Numbered from the stretch's first letter, positions 45,478-53,234 are shown. The stretch is 64,000 bases of DNA from Candidatus Blautia stercorigallinarum (GCA_019112785.1 DXIQ01000038.1:26732-90731), one strand, 5' to 3'. Program-made: numbers and translations. The notes: generated from the sequence alone by a model not told the origin.

Positions 45478-45598
45478 CTGCATATCTGTTTCCTTTTCAG
45501 AAAACGAAAAAGCGGGAATTGCTTCAGTATTCTACTGACAATTCCCGCTTCTATCAGCGTCCCGTGCGGGAATCGAACCCACAGCTAGCGCTTAGGAG
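45478..45598 (-). repeat. Left 121-bp direct repeat: tRNA-Arg 3' half plus terminator (att site)
   Basis: Identical over 121 bp to 47766-47886 as far as can be compared base by base. It contains the tRNA terminator hairpin (about 45506-45550) and the 3' half of tRNA-Arg from the anticodon loop to the acceptor end (from 45558 up to 45598). It then diverges at TAGGAG. It is a truncated tRNA copy left at one boundary of an integrated element. The core of recombination probably lies in the shared tRNA part. Confidence 0.85.
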
Positions 45599-45922
45599 TC
45601 CGCCCCGATGGGCTAAAATATCGTTCATGACTGTTACTCAAAGTCAAGTAAAGTCAAGGTTTAAAACAACTTTCGTGTCAATTCCGGTCAATCAAAAATT
45701 ATCTCTGTAAACCACAGATCGGACTGAAATGTTAGCATAATGTTTGCACCAGCTAACATCAGGGGGAGGTTCAATGTCAGAGCATCCTCCTCGTATAATC
45801 GGCTACTATACCCGGTATGTGGGAATGAAACAATATTCGACTGATCAGATTTACTATATTTAATATACCGTGAAATGGCCGGTTTGTCTACGGTTTTTCG
45901 ACTACTTTAATCTCTTTTATAT
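45599..45922. other. Left end of the tRNA-Arg element, non-coding
   Basis: No gene was recognised. Two copies of AAGTCAAG with 10-bp spacing (45641 and 45651) resemble arm-type integrase sites, and GTTAGC/GCTAAC half-sites occur near 45732 and 45753. The rest shows nothing identifiable. Confidence 0.45.
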
Positions 45923-46882
45923 TTAAAATTTTACGCCCTTGATACTATTAAGAATCACTTCTTTATTCTTTCCATGGAGATATGTTTCATTTAATTTCGC
46001 CTTGCTGTATCTAAGATAAGAATCCTTTGTTCTGTCAATTAAAAGGCTTGTAAAAAATCTTTCCCAGCTGAAATATTCTCTACTGTCAATATAATCCTCC
46101 GGATGTTCCAATATGGCCTGAATATCTTTTCCCTGAATCAGTCCAGACTGTAGAATCAGCCATTCAAAAGACTCAGGAAAATAGAGATGGATATTTTTCT
46201 TTTGCACAGCATATTTGTACAGACGATCCATCTCAGGACCAATCGCAGCCCCATCGGCGATCACACATACACTTTCTTTTCCAATCCGTTCCAGAGAATG
46301 GAAGATATTTGATTTTCCATCCGCGCTTTCACAGGAAATCTTTCGTTCCTCCCCGACAGCTTTAAAAAAATCAAATCCGGAATTAGAATCTTCTGTAATA
46401 ATTTTTTCCGGTACTATGGGAAGCCTTTGATAATCTGAATAGATCTGATACATCTGATTATATATTCTCCGGGTATCGTGATACTTTCCGGAACTATGGA
46501 TACCGTAAATTTCTTCCACGCTATAGGGAAGCGTATATAGATTTTCTCTTGTAATCAGGACGTAATAATTATCAGAATTCCTGACAGCTGCCGCAAATTC
46601 CTCTGTATCAATAAACGCATTTTCTTCATCTGTAAAAAAGATGGTTTTCGAGGAATTTTCCAGTATCAGTTTCCAGTTAGCTCCTTCCAGCACTCTGCAG
46701 GGAACCTCACATACTACGTCAATACCGCTGGAAGCCCCCAGATTTTCCGCCTGCCGGAGCATATTGATCAATGTTGTTTTACCTGTAGCGCTGTCTCCCC
46801 GGATGATAGTGATATTCCTTTTGATCTCAAATTCATAGTGAAGACGGTTATTATTAATGATGATCTTATATTTTCCCTTCAT
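45923..46882 (-). CDS. P-loop NTPase-like protein of the tRNA-Arg island
   Basis: A 319-aa protein. Walker A GDSATGKTT is at residues 29-37 after a short beta hairpin, and a Walker B-like TIFFTDEENAF has D85/E86. The remainder (VCVIADGAAIGPEMDRLYKY near 210-230, then a helical C-terminus) matches no family I can name. AGGAG lies 5 bases before the ATG. It is 8 bp downstream of the DUF4869-like gene, so the two form a cassette inside an integrated element. Defence, addiction or regulatory roles are possible but unproven. Confidence 0.65.
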   Translation of the reverse strand: MKGKYKIIINNNRLHYEFEIKRNITIIRGDSATGKTTLINMLRQAENLGASSGIDVVCEVPCRVLEGANWKLILENSSKTIFFTDEENAFIDTEEFAAAVRNSDNYYVLITRENLYTLPYSVEEIYGIHSSGKYHDTRRIYNQMYQIYSDYQRLPIVPEKIITEDSNSGFDFFKAVGEERKISCESADGKSNIFHSLERIGKESVCVIADGAAIGPEMDRLYKYAVQKKNIHLYFPESFEWLILQSGLIQGKDIQAILEHPEDYIDSREYFSWERFFTSLLIDRTKDSYLRYSKAKLNETYLHGKNKEVILNSIKGVKF

Positions 46883-46890
46883 CTTTTCTC

Positions 46891-47331
46891 CTATACATAG
46901 TTTCCCGCAATCCTGACAAATTCTTCCATGTTATGAACGGTATCCCCTGTATTCAGGATTTTGATTTCAAAATCATTGTTTCCAAAGTCCATAAGATGCC
47001 GGAGATTGATCGTCAGATCTTTTTCTTTTCCAATTTTCAGGATCCATTTCGCACAGTTGTCACCACATGCGGAGGCATTAAAAATTTTGCCTGACCGGTC
47101 AAATGCCAGAAGGATCAGCGTTTTAACTCCACCGGAAATCTCTTTTACAGAAATCGGGCCAAGAACAGGACTTTCTATTAAATGGGGACCAACTACATCC
47201 GAATGATCTACATCTTTTATCATTTCTACGGATAATTTATCTGTGATCCACTCATCTTCATACTGATTATCAAAATATGCGGGTGGATAGTAAATCGCCT
47301 GATCCATCTTTCCCAGATATACGCTCAGCAT
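46891..47331 (-). CDS. DUF4869-like protein of the tRNA-Arg island
   Basis: About 146 aa, soluble and acidic. It begins MLSVYLGKMDQAIYYPPAYF and has the segment SPVLGPISVKEISGGVKTLI, consistent with my memory of the DUF4869 family. The middle GDNCAKWILKIGKEKDLTINL is distinctive. The ATG at 47331 is chosen because GGAGG lies 6 bases upstream. An earlier ATG has no site. It is the first gene of a two-gene unit with the P-loop protein. Function is unknown. Confidence 0.55.
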   Translation of the reverse strand: MLSVYLGKMDQAIYYPPAYFDNQYEDEWITDKLSVEMIKDVDHSDVVGPHLIESPVLGPISVKEISGGVKTLILLAFDRSGKIFNASACGDNCAKWILKIGKEKDLTINLRHLMDFGNNDFEIKILNTGDTVHNMEEFVRIAGNYV

Positions 47332-47458
47332 AATATACCTCCAAAATAACAATTATTTTCGGACAATCTCATCCACTTATTGTAAACAGTTTTATGGAAA
47401 CCAAACATTTCCAAAGATAAAACGATTATATCACATAAGATTTTCTTACACCATCCAA

Positions 47459-47590
47459 TTATATCTCTATTCTGCCGCATTTTATTGTTTTCGTCAGAGA
47501 GGCCAGCAGTGCCGCGTTTTTTCTCCGGTCATCATCCAGGATATGAGTGTATACATCTGTCACCATACCTTCCATTTCCATAAGTCTCTT
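47459..47590 (-). pseudogene. C-terminal stub of a tyrosine recombinase (integrase)
   Basis: The minus-strand frame reads EMEGMVTDVYTHILDDDRRK, then NAALLASLTKTIK and a stop. The VYTHILDDDRR block carries the catalytic Tyr and matches the C-terminal end of phage- and ICE-type integrases of Firmicutes. All upstream catalytic residues (R, K, HxxR) are missing. It lies inside the direct-repeat-bounded element at the tRNA end, where the integrase gene is expected. Confidence 0.75.
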
Positions 47591-47765
47591 GATACCGAAA
47601 ATACATTATCTGTAATTTACCCCATTTTACTATGCCAGTCTGAGGTTTCAAATGACCTTTGCCCGGATGTTAGCAGAATCTCCGGATACCTGCGCTAGTA
47701 AAACGACTGGATCTGTTAGCAGCCAGCTAACAAAAAAGAGCCTACGTTAGCTGGAGTATAATTTC

Positions 47766-47886
47766 CTGCATATCTGTTTCCTTTTCAGAAAACGAAAAAG
47801 CGGGAATTGCTTCAGTATTCTACTGACAATTCCCGCTTCTATCAGCGTCCCGTGCGGGAATCGAACCCACAGCTAGCGCTTAGGAG
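47766..47886 (-). repeat. Right 121-bp direct repeat (att site within tRNA-Arg)
   Basis: Second copy of the 45478-45598 sequence. Here it continues into the complete tRNA-Arg gene. It contains the terminator AAGCGGGAATTG/CAATTCCCGCTT (47798-47838) with a T run on the minus strand, which serves the tRNA. Confidence 0.85.
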
Positions 47887-47917
47887 GCGCTTGTTTTATC
47901 CGTTAAACTAACAGGAC
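47846..47917 (-). tRNA. tRNA-Arg (anticodon CCT)
   Basis: The 72-nt cloverleaf is complete on the minus strand. The acceptor stem is GTCCTGT/ACGGGAC, the D arm TAGTTTAACGGATA, the anticodon arm GCGC-CTCCTAA-GCGC and the T arm GTGGG-TTCGATT-CCCGC. The CCT anticodon reads AGG. CCA is not encoded. Its 3' half is the target of the integrated element. Confidence 0.93.
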
Positions 47918-47951
47918 ATATGCTTGATTTACTGCCTTTCTATGATACTAT

Positions 47952-47980
47952 AAATCCCCCCTTTTGGCAAGGGGGGATTT
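47952..47980. terminator. Perfect 12-bp hairpin between anti-sigma gene and tRNA-Arg
   Basis: AAATCCCCCCTT (47952-47963) pairs with AAGGGGGGATTT (47969-47980). It follows the minus-strand anti-sigma gene. The stem is strong but lacks a long T tail. Confidence 0.6.
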
Positions 47981-48021
47981 CTCCGGATTTTTTGAAAATT
48001 TCAACCTGTTTTATCTGTGCG

Positions 48022-48888
48022 CTAGTCATCGGTACCATCGCCATGATGCTGGTGTCCATGGTGTCCCTGCTGGGTGGTTTCCGACAGATCATCTTCATCA
48101 GAGGAGTCCTCCGTGCTGTCCGAGGAGTCTTCCGTGGATCCCTGGCTGGTATCCGGATCCCGGGAGTCCTGTATGTTTTCGGACTCTGTAGACTGGTCTT
48201 TGTCCGGGGATTTTTCCTGGGAATATTTCCAGATCAGATCCCGGATTTCCGACATGGTCATATCCTGGACTTCTTCCAGGGTAATGTCAGGATCCAGATC
48301 CTGAAGAACCTGCCAGGCCTGATACTTTCCGAAAGAGAGCCCGGCATCATGGGCGTGATGGACTTCTTCGGAATTTCCCGAATGGCAGTACACATTCTGG
48401 TGTTCAGACATACAGGATTCCACATTGTCCAGGATCTCGCTGCTTTTAGCAGCGTTGTCTCCTGCTACAGTCAGAACAACATCTGCATTGTCGGCCATGT
48501 AAACTTCCATATTCTGATCTTCCATAAGGGTCTCCAGAGCATCGGTATAATCCATATATTTAATGTGAAGACCCCGGGCCAGTGCCCGGCCGTCTTCGTT
48601 GTATCCGGTGACAGAAACGATCCGGTCAAAACGGTTGATCCCCAGTTCCAGAGAAGGATTTACATCTACACTGATAAATGCGGTTGGAGTAAAGAACAGC
48701 CAGGAGCCGCCTCCGATAAAGACTGCCAGGGAGCAGACTGCTGCTGCGGCAAATTTCCGAAGAGGAGAAGATCTTTTCTTTTCTTTAAAGTATACCTTTT
48801 CAAAAAGGTACTTTTTGGTGGAGGTCTTTAAAGATTCTTCCGCGTGGATCTGATCTAAAGAAGCCTTCAGTTTTTCTTTTTCATCCAT
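48022..48888 (-). CDS. Anti-sigma factor with RsgI-like extracellular domain
   Basis: A 288-aa single-pass membrane protein. A cytoplasmic N-terminus (about 45 residues) is followed by one membrane helix (FAAAAVCSLAVFIGGGSWLFF). An external domain with AFISVDVNPSLELGINRFDR comes next, the RsgI middle-domain signature. The C-terminal 60 residues are Ser/Asp-rich and end with GHHGHQHHGDGTDD, a possible metal-binding tail. It overlaps the upstream sigma gene by 8 bp, so the two are coupled and it should hold the sigma factor inactive. Confidence 0.85.
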   Translation of the reverse strand: MDEKEKLKASLDQIHAEESLKTSTKKYLFEKVYFKEKKRSSPLRKFAAAAVCSLAVFIGGGSWLFFTPTAFISVDVNPSLELGINRFDRIVSVTGYNEDGRALARGLHIKYMDYTDALETLMEDQNMEVYMADNADVVLTVAGDNAAKSSEILDNVESCMSEHQNVYCHSGNSEEVHHAHDAGLSFGKYQAWQVLQDLDPDITLEEVQDMTMSEIRDLIWKYSQEKSPDKDQSTESENIQDSRDPDTSQGSTEDSSDSTEDSSDEDDLSETTQQGHHGHQHHGDGTDD

Positions 48889-49366
48889 TTTCTCCCACCT
48901 CCTCCAGGCTGGATCTGAGCAGCTGTCTACCCCGGTTCAGCAGGGTGTAGACGGTATTTTTGTTTTTCCGGAGGATCTGTCCGATCTCTTCAGCGGAATA
49001 TTCTTCATAATAATACAGATAGATTACGTCCTTGTATTTTGAAGGGAGAGCCAGTACCGCTTCCAGCACGTCGCTGTGATCGGGAGCCGGTTCCCCGGGT
49101 TTTTCCCTCAGACTGTCAAGAGGAAGAGTCCTGCTGTGGAAGAAGCTTTTCAGCAGATCCCTGCAGGCATTTATGGTCACCCGTATGATCCAGGCTTTTT
49201 CATGGTCCGTACTGTGAAACTCAGGGGATTTCAGGACGTACTTTAAAAAGACAGTCTGGAAAATATCTTCTGTGTCTGCGTAATTCTTCAGATGTATCAT
49301 ACAGATCCTTTTTACCGTATCTCCATACAGGTCTATAGCCCTGGAGGCCTCTTCCTCACTTCGCAT
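48881..49366 (-). CDS. ECF-type RNA polymerase sigma factor
   Basis: A 161-aa sigma-70 family member with region 2 (NYADTEDIFQTVFLKYV, AWIIRVTINACRDLLKS) and region 4 (LPSKYKDVIYLYYYEEYSAE, EIGQILRKNKNTVYTLLNRG) only, as in ECF sigmas. It is co-transcribed with the anti-sigma gene (8-bp overlap). Likely targets include its own operon and the secreted protein gene upstream, though no promoter consensus was proven. Confidence 0.92.
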   Translation of the reverse strand: MRSEEEASRAIDLYGDTVKRICMIHLKNYADTEDIFQTVFLKYVLKSPEFHSTDHEKAWIIRVTINACRDLLKSFFHSRTLPLDSLREKPGEPAPDHSDVLEAVLALPSKYKDVIYLYYYEEYSAEEIGQILRKNKNTVYTLLNRGRQLLRSSLEEVGENG

Positions 49367-49391
49367 TTCCTTTTTCCATCCTTCTTAATTA

Positions 49392-49455
49392 TAGTCAAAG
49401 ACCCTGATGCAAGTATGTGGGGCATCAAACTAGCAGCAATGTAAGCATCGGGGTA
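49392..49455 (-). repeat. 64-bp dispersed intergenic repeat, copy B
   Basis: The reverse complement matches 410-473 at about 54 of 64 positions. It lies between the sigma gene and the secreted-protein gene. It has the same GATGC/GCATC inverted blocks as copy A. Confidence 0.6.
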
Positions 49456-49462
49456 TGAGACC

Positions 49463-49828
49463 CTAACGGCAGAAGCCGTGACATCCGAAAGACCGGTTCT
49501 GTCCGGAGTTGTGATGTCCGCCCTGAAAGCCGTGGTGAGAGCTTTCCTGTCCATGATGGCCAGTAAAATTTTCTCCCGTATAAGCATTATAATAGTCGCA
49601 TACGCCGTCATTGTCCAGGTCCTGATAGCAGTGTCCATCCTCCCGGCACCAGGGACAGGCAGTACTGACATCTCCCGGGACAACAGCGGAGGAGGAAGAA
49701 CTTCCCTGGACAGCTCCGCTGCCTGTGCCGCTTCCTGTACCGGTTCCAGCGCCTGCGGCAAATACGGCTGTTGTGCCTAATACCACAACGGCTGTCCCGA
49801 TGATGAATCCTTTCACAAATTTCTTCAT
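49463..49828 (-). CDS. Small secreted His/Cys/Gly-rich protein
   Basis: About 121 aa. A signal peptide (KKFVKGFIIGTAVVVLGTTAVFAAG) is followed by a Gly/Thr/Ser-rich linker. The compact part has CPWCREDGHCYQDLDNDGVCDY, where DLDNDGVCD resembles a calcium-binding DxDxDG loop. A His-rich tail follows (HHGQESSHHGFQGGHH). The ATG at 49828 is chosen because GGGAGG is 8 bases upstream. It is next to an ECF sigma/anti-sigma pair whose external domain also ends in His repeats. Function is unknown. Confidence 0.75.
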   Translation of the reverse strand: MKKFVKGFIIGTAVVVLGTTAVFAAGAGTGTGSGTGSGAVQGSSSSSAVVPGDVSTACPWCREDGHCYQDLDNDGVCDYYNAYTGENFTGHHGQESSHHGFQGGHHNSGQNRSFGCHGFCR

Positions 49829-49906
49829 AAAAAACACCTCCCAGAGTATTGATCATTTACTGTTCCACTATCAATACGATCCGGGAAGGCGTTTTCATTC
49901 AGATTT

Positions 49907-51247
49907 TTAAATTTTTTTTGACTTTTTTTCCAGGTACACAAACATAAGCAGGCAGAGGGTGATCTGGACCAGGCTGGAGGCGGGAGTGCCAAGGCCGATC
50001 TGGAAAAGAGTGGCTCCCGGTATCCGGCTGACCAGATATACTACAGGGATCCTCACCAGGAAGGCGCCTACGATACCCTGGATCATAACAAACATAGTTT
50101 TCTCGCAGCCGTTATAATAACCGGTAAAGCAGAAAAGGAAGGGGGTGAGCATACAGTCGATGGCATAAGCCTTCAGATAACTGTGAGCGTCGGCAATGAC
50201 GGCAGGATCCTTGGAAAAGATAGAGGCCATAACGTCCCCGTGGAAAAAGGTCAGAATCCCCATGACCACGCCTACTGCAAAAGCGGTCAGGACTCCGTAT
50301 CCCAGGGCTTTTTTGGCCCGGAGAGGATTCCCGGCCCCCATGTTCTGGGCAACGAAAGCAGACATAGACTGCATATAGGCGGAAGGCACCAGCATGATAA
50401 AGGTACAGACTTTTTCTCCCACGCCTACTCCCGCAGAAGCGGCTACACCGAAAGTATTTACAATAGTCTGGATCACCAGAAAGGAGATCCCTACCAGCAG
50501 CTCCTGGAGAGCCACCGGAGCCCCCAGACGGATTTCCGTAAGGATGATGTTCTTATCAAAACGGATAAATTTCCGGGAAAATTCAAAGGGAAGCTGCCGC
50601 TTCCGTATAACTGCCAGGGAAATGATCACGCTGACTGCCTGGGCGGCTACTGTGGCAATGGCAGCGCCTGCGGCGCCCATATGGAAAACTGCTACCAGGA
50701 GAAGATCTCCGCAGATATTCACCACACAGGCGATCATAACGGTGAGAAGAGGCGTTTTGGAATCTCCGATCCCTCGAAATACAGCTCCCAGTACATTATA
50801 AGCAATAATAAAAAGAGAACCGCCGCCGCAGATGGCGATATAATGGCAGGTCTGGTCAAAGGCTTCCGCCGGGGCATGAAGGGCATTTGCCAGGAAACCG
50901 GCGCCTCCGATCATGATCAGAGCCAGCAGGATGCCGAAAACAATAAAAAGACAGATACCGCTGCCAATGGCCCTTCCTGCTTCTTTTGGGCGCTGGCTGC
51001 CGATCCGTTCTCCTACCAGTATAGTGATACCCATAGAAAGGCCGGTGATGATCATAGTTACTGTAGACAGGAGCATACTTCCTGTGGCCACTCCCGATAC
51101 ATCGGCAGTAGAAGCAAACTGTCCGACTACCAGAAGATCCACTCCTCCGTAAAGGGCCTGCAGGAACAGAGTAAAAAATACAGGGACCGCGAAACGGATC
51201 AGAGTGCCCAGGATATTTCCCTGTGTGAGACTGTGTGTTTTTGCCAT
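49907..51247 (-). CDS. MATE family efflux transporter
   Basis: A 446-aa, 12-helix exporter of the MATE/NorM-DinF group that uses a Na+ or H+ gradient. Landmarks are TQGNILGTLIRFAVPVFFTL, the VGQFASTADVSGVATGSML region and AYNVLGAVFRGIGDSKTPLL. The repeat in the second half is YMQSMSAFVAQNMGAGNPLR. AGGAGG precedes the ATG. The leader carries a promoter and a strong terminator-like hairpin (see separate entries), so expression is probably conditional. Drug or metabolite specificity is unknown. Confidence 0.92.
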   Translation of the reverse strand: MAKTHSLTQGNILGTLIRFAVPVFFTLFLQALYGGVDLLVVGQFASTADVSGVATGSMLLSTVTMIITGLSMGITILVGERIGSQRPKEAGRAIGSGICLFIVFGILLALIMIGGAGFLANALHAPAEAFDQTCHYIAICGGGSLFIIAYNVLGAVFRGIGDSKTPLLTVMIACVVNICGDLLLVAVFHMGAAGAAIATVAAQAVSVIISLAVIRKRQLPFEFSRKFIRFDKNIILTEIRLGAPVALQELLVGISFLVIQTIVNTFGVAASAGVGVGEKVCTFIMLVPSAYMQSMSAFVAQNMGAGNPLRAKKALGYGVLTAFAVGVVMGILTFFHGDVMASIFSKDPAVIADAHSYLKAYAIDCMLTPFLFCFTGYYNGCEKTMFVMIQGIVGAFLVRIPVVYLVSRIPGATLFQIGLGTPASSLVQITLCLLMFVYLEKKSKKI

Positions 51248-51281
51248 GATATTCCTCCTAAGTGTTTTAGACTTTTTATCA

Positions 51282-51334
51282 TCAAAAAAGCCGGATAAGA
51301 AACGGATATTTCAATCCGTTGCCTTATCCGGCTT
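51282..51334 (-). promoter_or_regulatory. Attenuator/terminator hairpin in the MATE leader
   Basis: On the minus strand AAGCCGGATAAG (from 51334) pairs perfectly with CTTATCCGGCTT, enclosing an inner AACGGAT/ATCCGTT helix, and TTTTTT follows. It lies between the promoter and the MATE start (35 nt before it), so it must be read through for expression. Confidence 0.75.
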
Positions 51335-51376
51335 ATCATTTCCAGCGAATGATTTGCCCTCCGAGCAAGCAAGAAT

Positions 51377-51404
51377 ATTATAGCAGACCTGTTTTTTCTG
51401 TCAA
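51377..51404 (-). promoter_or_regulatory. Promoter of the MATE gene
   Basis: Minus strand: TTGACA (51404-51399), 16 bp, TATAAT (51382-51377). A leader of about 120 nt with an intrinsic terminator follows. Confidence 0.8.
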
Positions 51405-51491
51405 TAAAAACAGGACACAAAATCAATAAATTTTTTTCACAATTCCGTCACAGATGACTCCTATACTTCAAAATGTAAAAGGAAATGAAGG

Positions 51492-52853
51492 ATGTATCCA
51501 AAAAGGAAAAGAGGCAGACGTACAATGAAAGATGACAATGATGAAATGGAAAAGAAAGAACTGGAAGGAAAAGAACCAGCAGAAAAAATTCCAGAAGAAA
51601 AAGAGCTGCCGGTAAAGGCAGAAAAGCAGAAAAAACCTATGTCCATGGGAAAGAAATGGGCAGTATTAGTCGCCATGGCGGTAGTCTTCGGACTGATCGC
51701 AGGCAGTATTATGTATGGAATCAATGCCGCCGGAAACAGGATCCAGGCAGCAAGTAATATAGAAGAAACCAAAACAGTTTCCGATGATACAGCTTCAGAC
51801 AGTGACAATTCCTCAGATGGAGAAAGCACTGCAGTAGAAGAGGTTACCAAAAACGCAATGCCCTCTGTAGTTACCATTTCCACTATGTCAGTAGAAGAAA
51901 TGAGAAGCTTCTTCGGAGGTACGCAGCAGTATGAAGTGGAGGGCGCCGGTACAGGAGTTATCGTAGGAGAAAATGATTCAGAACTTCTTATCGCCACCAA
52001 TAACCATGTGGTAGAAGGCGCTACCAGCCTTTCCGTAGGATTTATAGATGAAAGTACAGCAGAAGCAGAAGTAAAAGGCAGCGATGCAGACAACGATCTG
52101 GCAGTAGTATCTGTAAAACTCTCTGATATCTCCAGTGACACCATGAACCAGATCAAGATTGCTTCTATCGGTGATTCCGATGATCTGGAGCTGGGACAGC
52201 AGGTAGTGGCCATCGGTAATGCCTTAGGCTATGGACAGTCTGTAACCTGCGGTTATGTAAGCGCTCTGAACAGAAGCCTTACACTGACAGATGAAAACGG
52301 AACGACTATTAATTCCACAGGTCTGATCCAGACAGACGCAGCTATTAACCCGGGCAACAGCGGCGGCGCTCTTTTAAATATGAAGGGCGAGCTGGTAGGG
52401 ATCAATGAAGCAAAATCTTCTTCTACACCTGATGGATCTTCTGTAGACAATATCGGATTTGCCATTCCTATTGATAAGGCAGAGGAAAGCCTTAAAGATC
52501 TGATGAACCTGCCTACCAGAGAAAAAGTAGACGCAAGCCAGGCTTCTTATCTGGGAATCCAGGGCGGCAGCGTTACTTCTGATGTGACACAGCTTTATGG
52601 TATCCCCAGCGGCGTTATCGTATCAGAGGTTGTTGAAAACGGTCCCGCAGACCAGGCAGGGATCCAGAAAGGCGATGTGATCACAGAACTGGACGGACGG
52701 AGCATAGGCAATATGGAACAGCTTCAGGATGTGCTCCAGTACTACGCATCAGGAGAAACCGTGAAGGTCACCGTTCAGAGATCCCAGGGCGGAAGCTATC
52801 AGGAACAGGAGATCAGCGTTACTTTAGGATCTGCTCAGGACGCGGAAAAATAA
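51492..52853 (+). CDS. HtrA/DegP-like membrane serine protease with PDZ domain
   Basis: Envelope quality-control protease (453 aa). It has a charged cytoplasmic N-terminus, one membrane anchor (WAVLVAMAVVFGLIAGSIMYGI) and a Ser/Asp linker. The trypsin-like domain has His in TNNHVVEG, Asp in DADNDLAVV and Ser in NPGNSGGALL, and a PDZ domain follows (GVIVSEVVENGPADQAGIQK). Two starts are possible: 51492, after AAAGGAAATGAAGG, and 51525, beginning MKDDNDEM. I list the longer one. It stands alone and divergent from the MATE gene. Confidence 0.93.
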   Translation: MYPKRKRGRRTMKDDNDEMEKKELEGKEPAEKIPEEKELPVKAEKQKKPMSMGKKWAVLVAMAVVFGLIAGSIMYGINAAGNRIQAASNIEETKTVSDDTASDSDNSSDGESTAVEEVTKNAMPSVVTISTMSVEEMRSFFGGTQQYEVEGAGTGVIVGENDSELLIATNNHVVEGATSLSVGFIDESTAEAEVKGSDADNDLAVVSVKLSDISSDTMNQIKIASIGDSDDLELGQQVVAIGNALGYGQSVTCGYVSALNRSLTLTDENGTTINSTGLIQTDAAINPGNSGGALLNMKGELVGINEAKSSSTPDGSSVDNIGFAIPIDKAEESLKDLMNLPTREKVDASQASYLGIQGGSVTSDVTQLYGIPSGVIVSEVVENGPADQAGIQKGDVITELDGRSIGNMEQLQDVLQYYASGETVKVTVQRSQGGSYQEQEISVTLGSAQDAEK

Positions 52854-53001
52854 GACAGGGAAAGAAAATTTTATCTCTTTTTATAAGGAAGGATGGGCTT
52901 ACAGATTAGAAAGTTAGAGATAAAGTAAACCTGGAGGAGTATAAAATTAATGAAATATGACCAAACCCATTGTGATAATGGTGGAAAGTATTTAGACAAA
53001 G

Positions 53002-53030
53002 TTGACAAAAATCGGCCTGAATGTTATAAT
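53002..53030 (+). promoter_or_regulatory. Promoter of the eut operon
   Basis: TTGACA (53002-53007), 17 bp, TATAAT (53025-53030): a perfect sigma-A promoter about 200 bp before the first gene. Confidence 0.88.
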
Positions 53031-53036
53031 ATGTCT

Positions 53037-53155
53037 AATTTAGGCGTATGTGCGATGTAGTGGATACGAATGGATTATAATCTAAGGACGATGAAGTGCT
53101 TGGTTTCTGACTATGCTTCAGCGAAGCATAGTTAGTTAATCAGGCACTTTTTTGT
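53037..53155 (+). promoter_or_regulatory. eut leader ending in an intrinsic terminator (probable EutV antitermination target)
   Basis: AAGTGC at 53094 pairs with GCACTT before a T run, and inside this CTATGCTT pairs with AAGCATAG (about 53110-53130). The 60 nt before it can form smaller hairpins (CGTAT with ATACG). In Firmicutes, phosphorylated EutV with its ANTAR domain binds paired hairpins overlapping such terminators and prevents termination. EutV is encoded 2 kb downstream. I could not identify the ANTAR loop consensus with certainty. Confidence 0.65.
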
Positions 53156-53234
53156 TATTTAAAAGCTAAAGACGGCTTTTAACGACAAAAAGAAGAAATT
53201 TTCTTCCTGTCCGAAAATGAAAGGAGGATGAAGG

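Noticed and set aside
45558..45598. Second functional tRNA-Arg
   Set aside because: Only the 3' half up to the anticodon loop is present. The sequence beyond cannot form a D arm or acceptor 5' strand.
50183..51298. Plus-strand open frame opposite the MATE gene
   Set aside because: The translation is low-complexity-like and polar, with no motif. The minus-strand MATE transporter is unambiguous.
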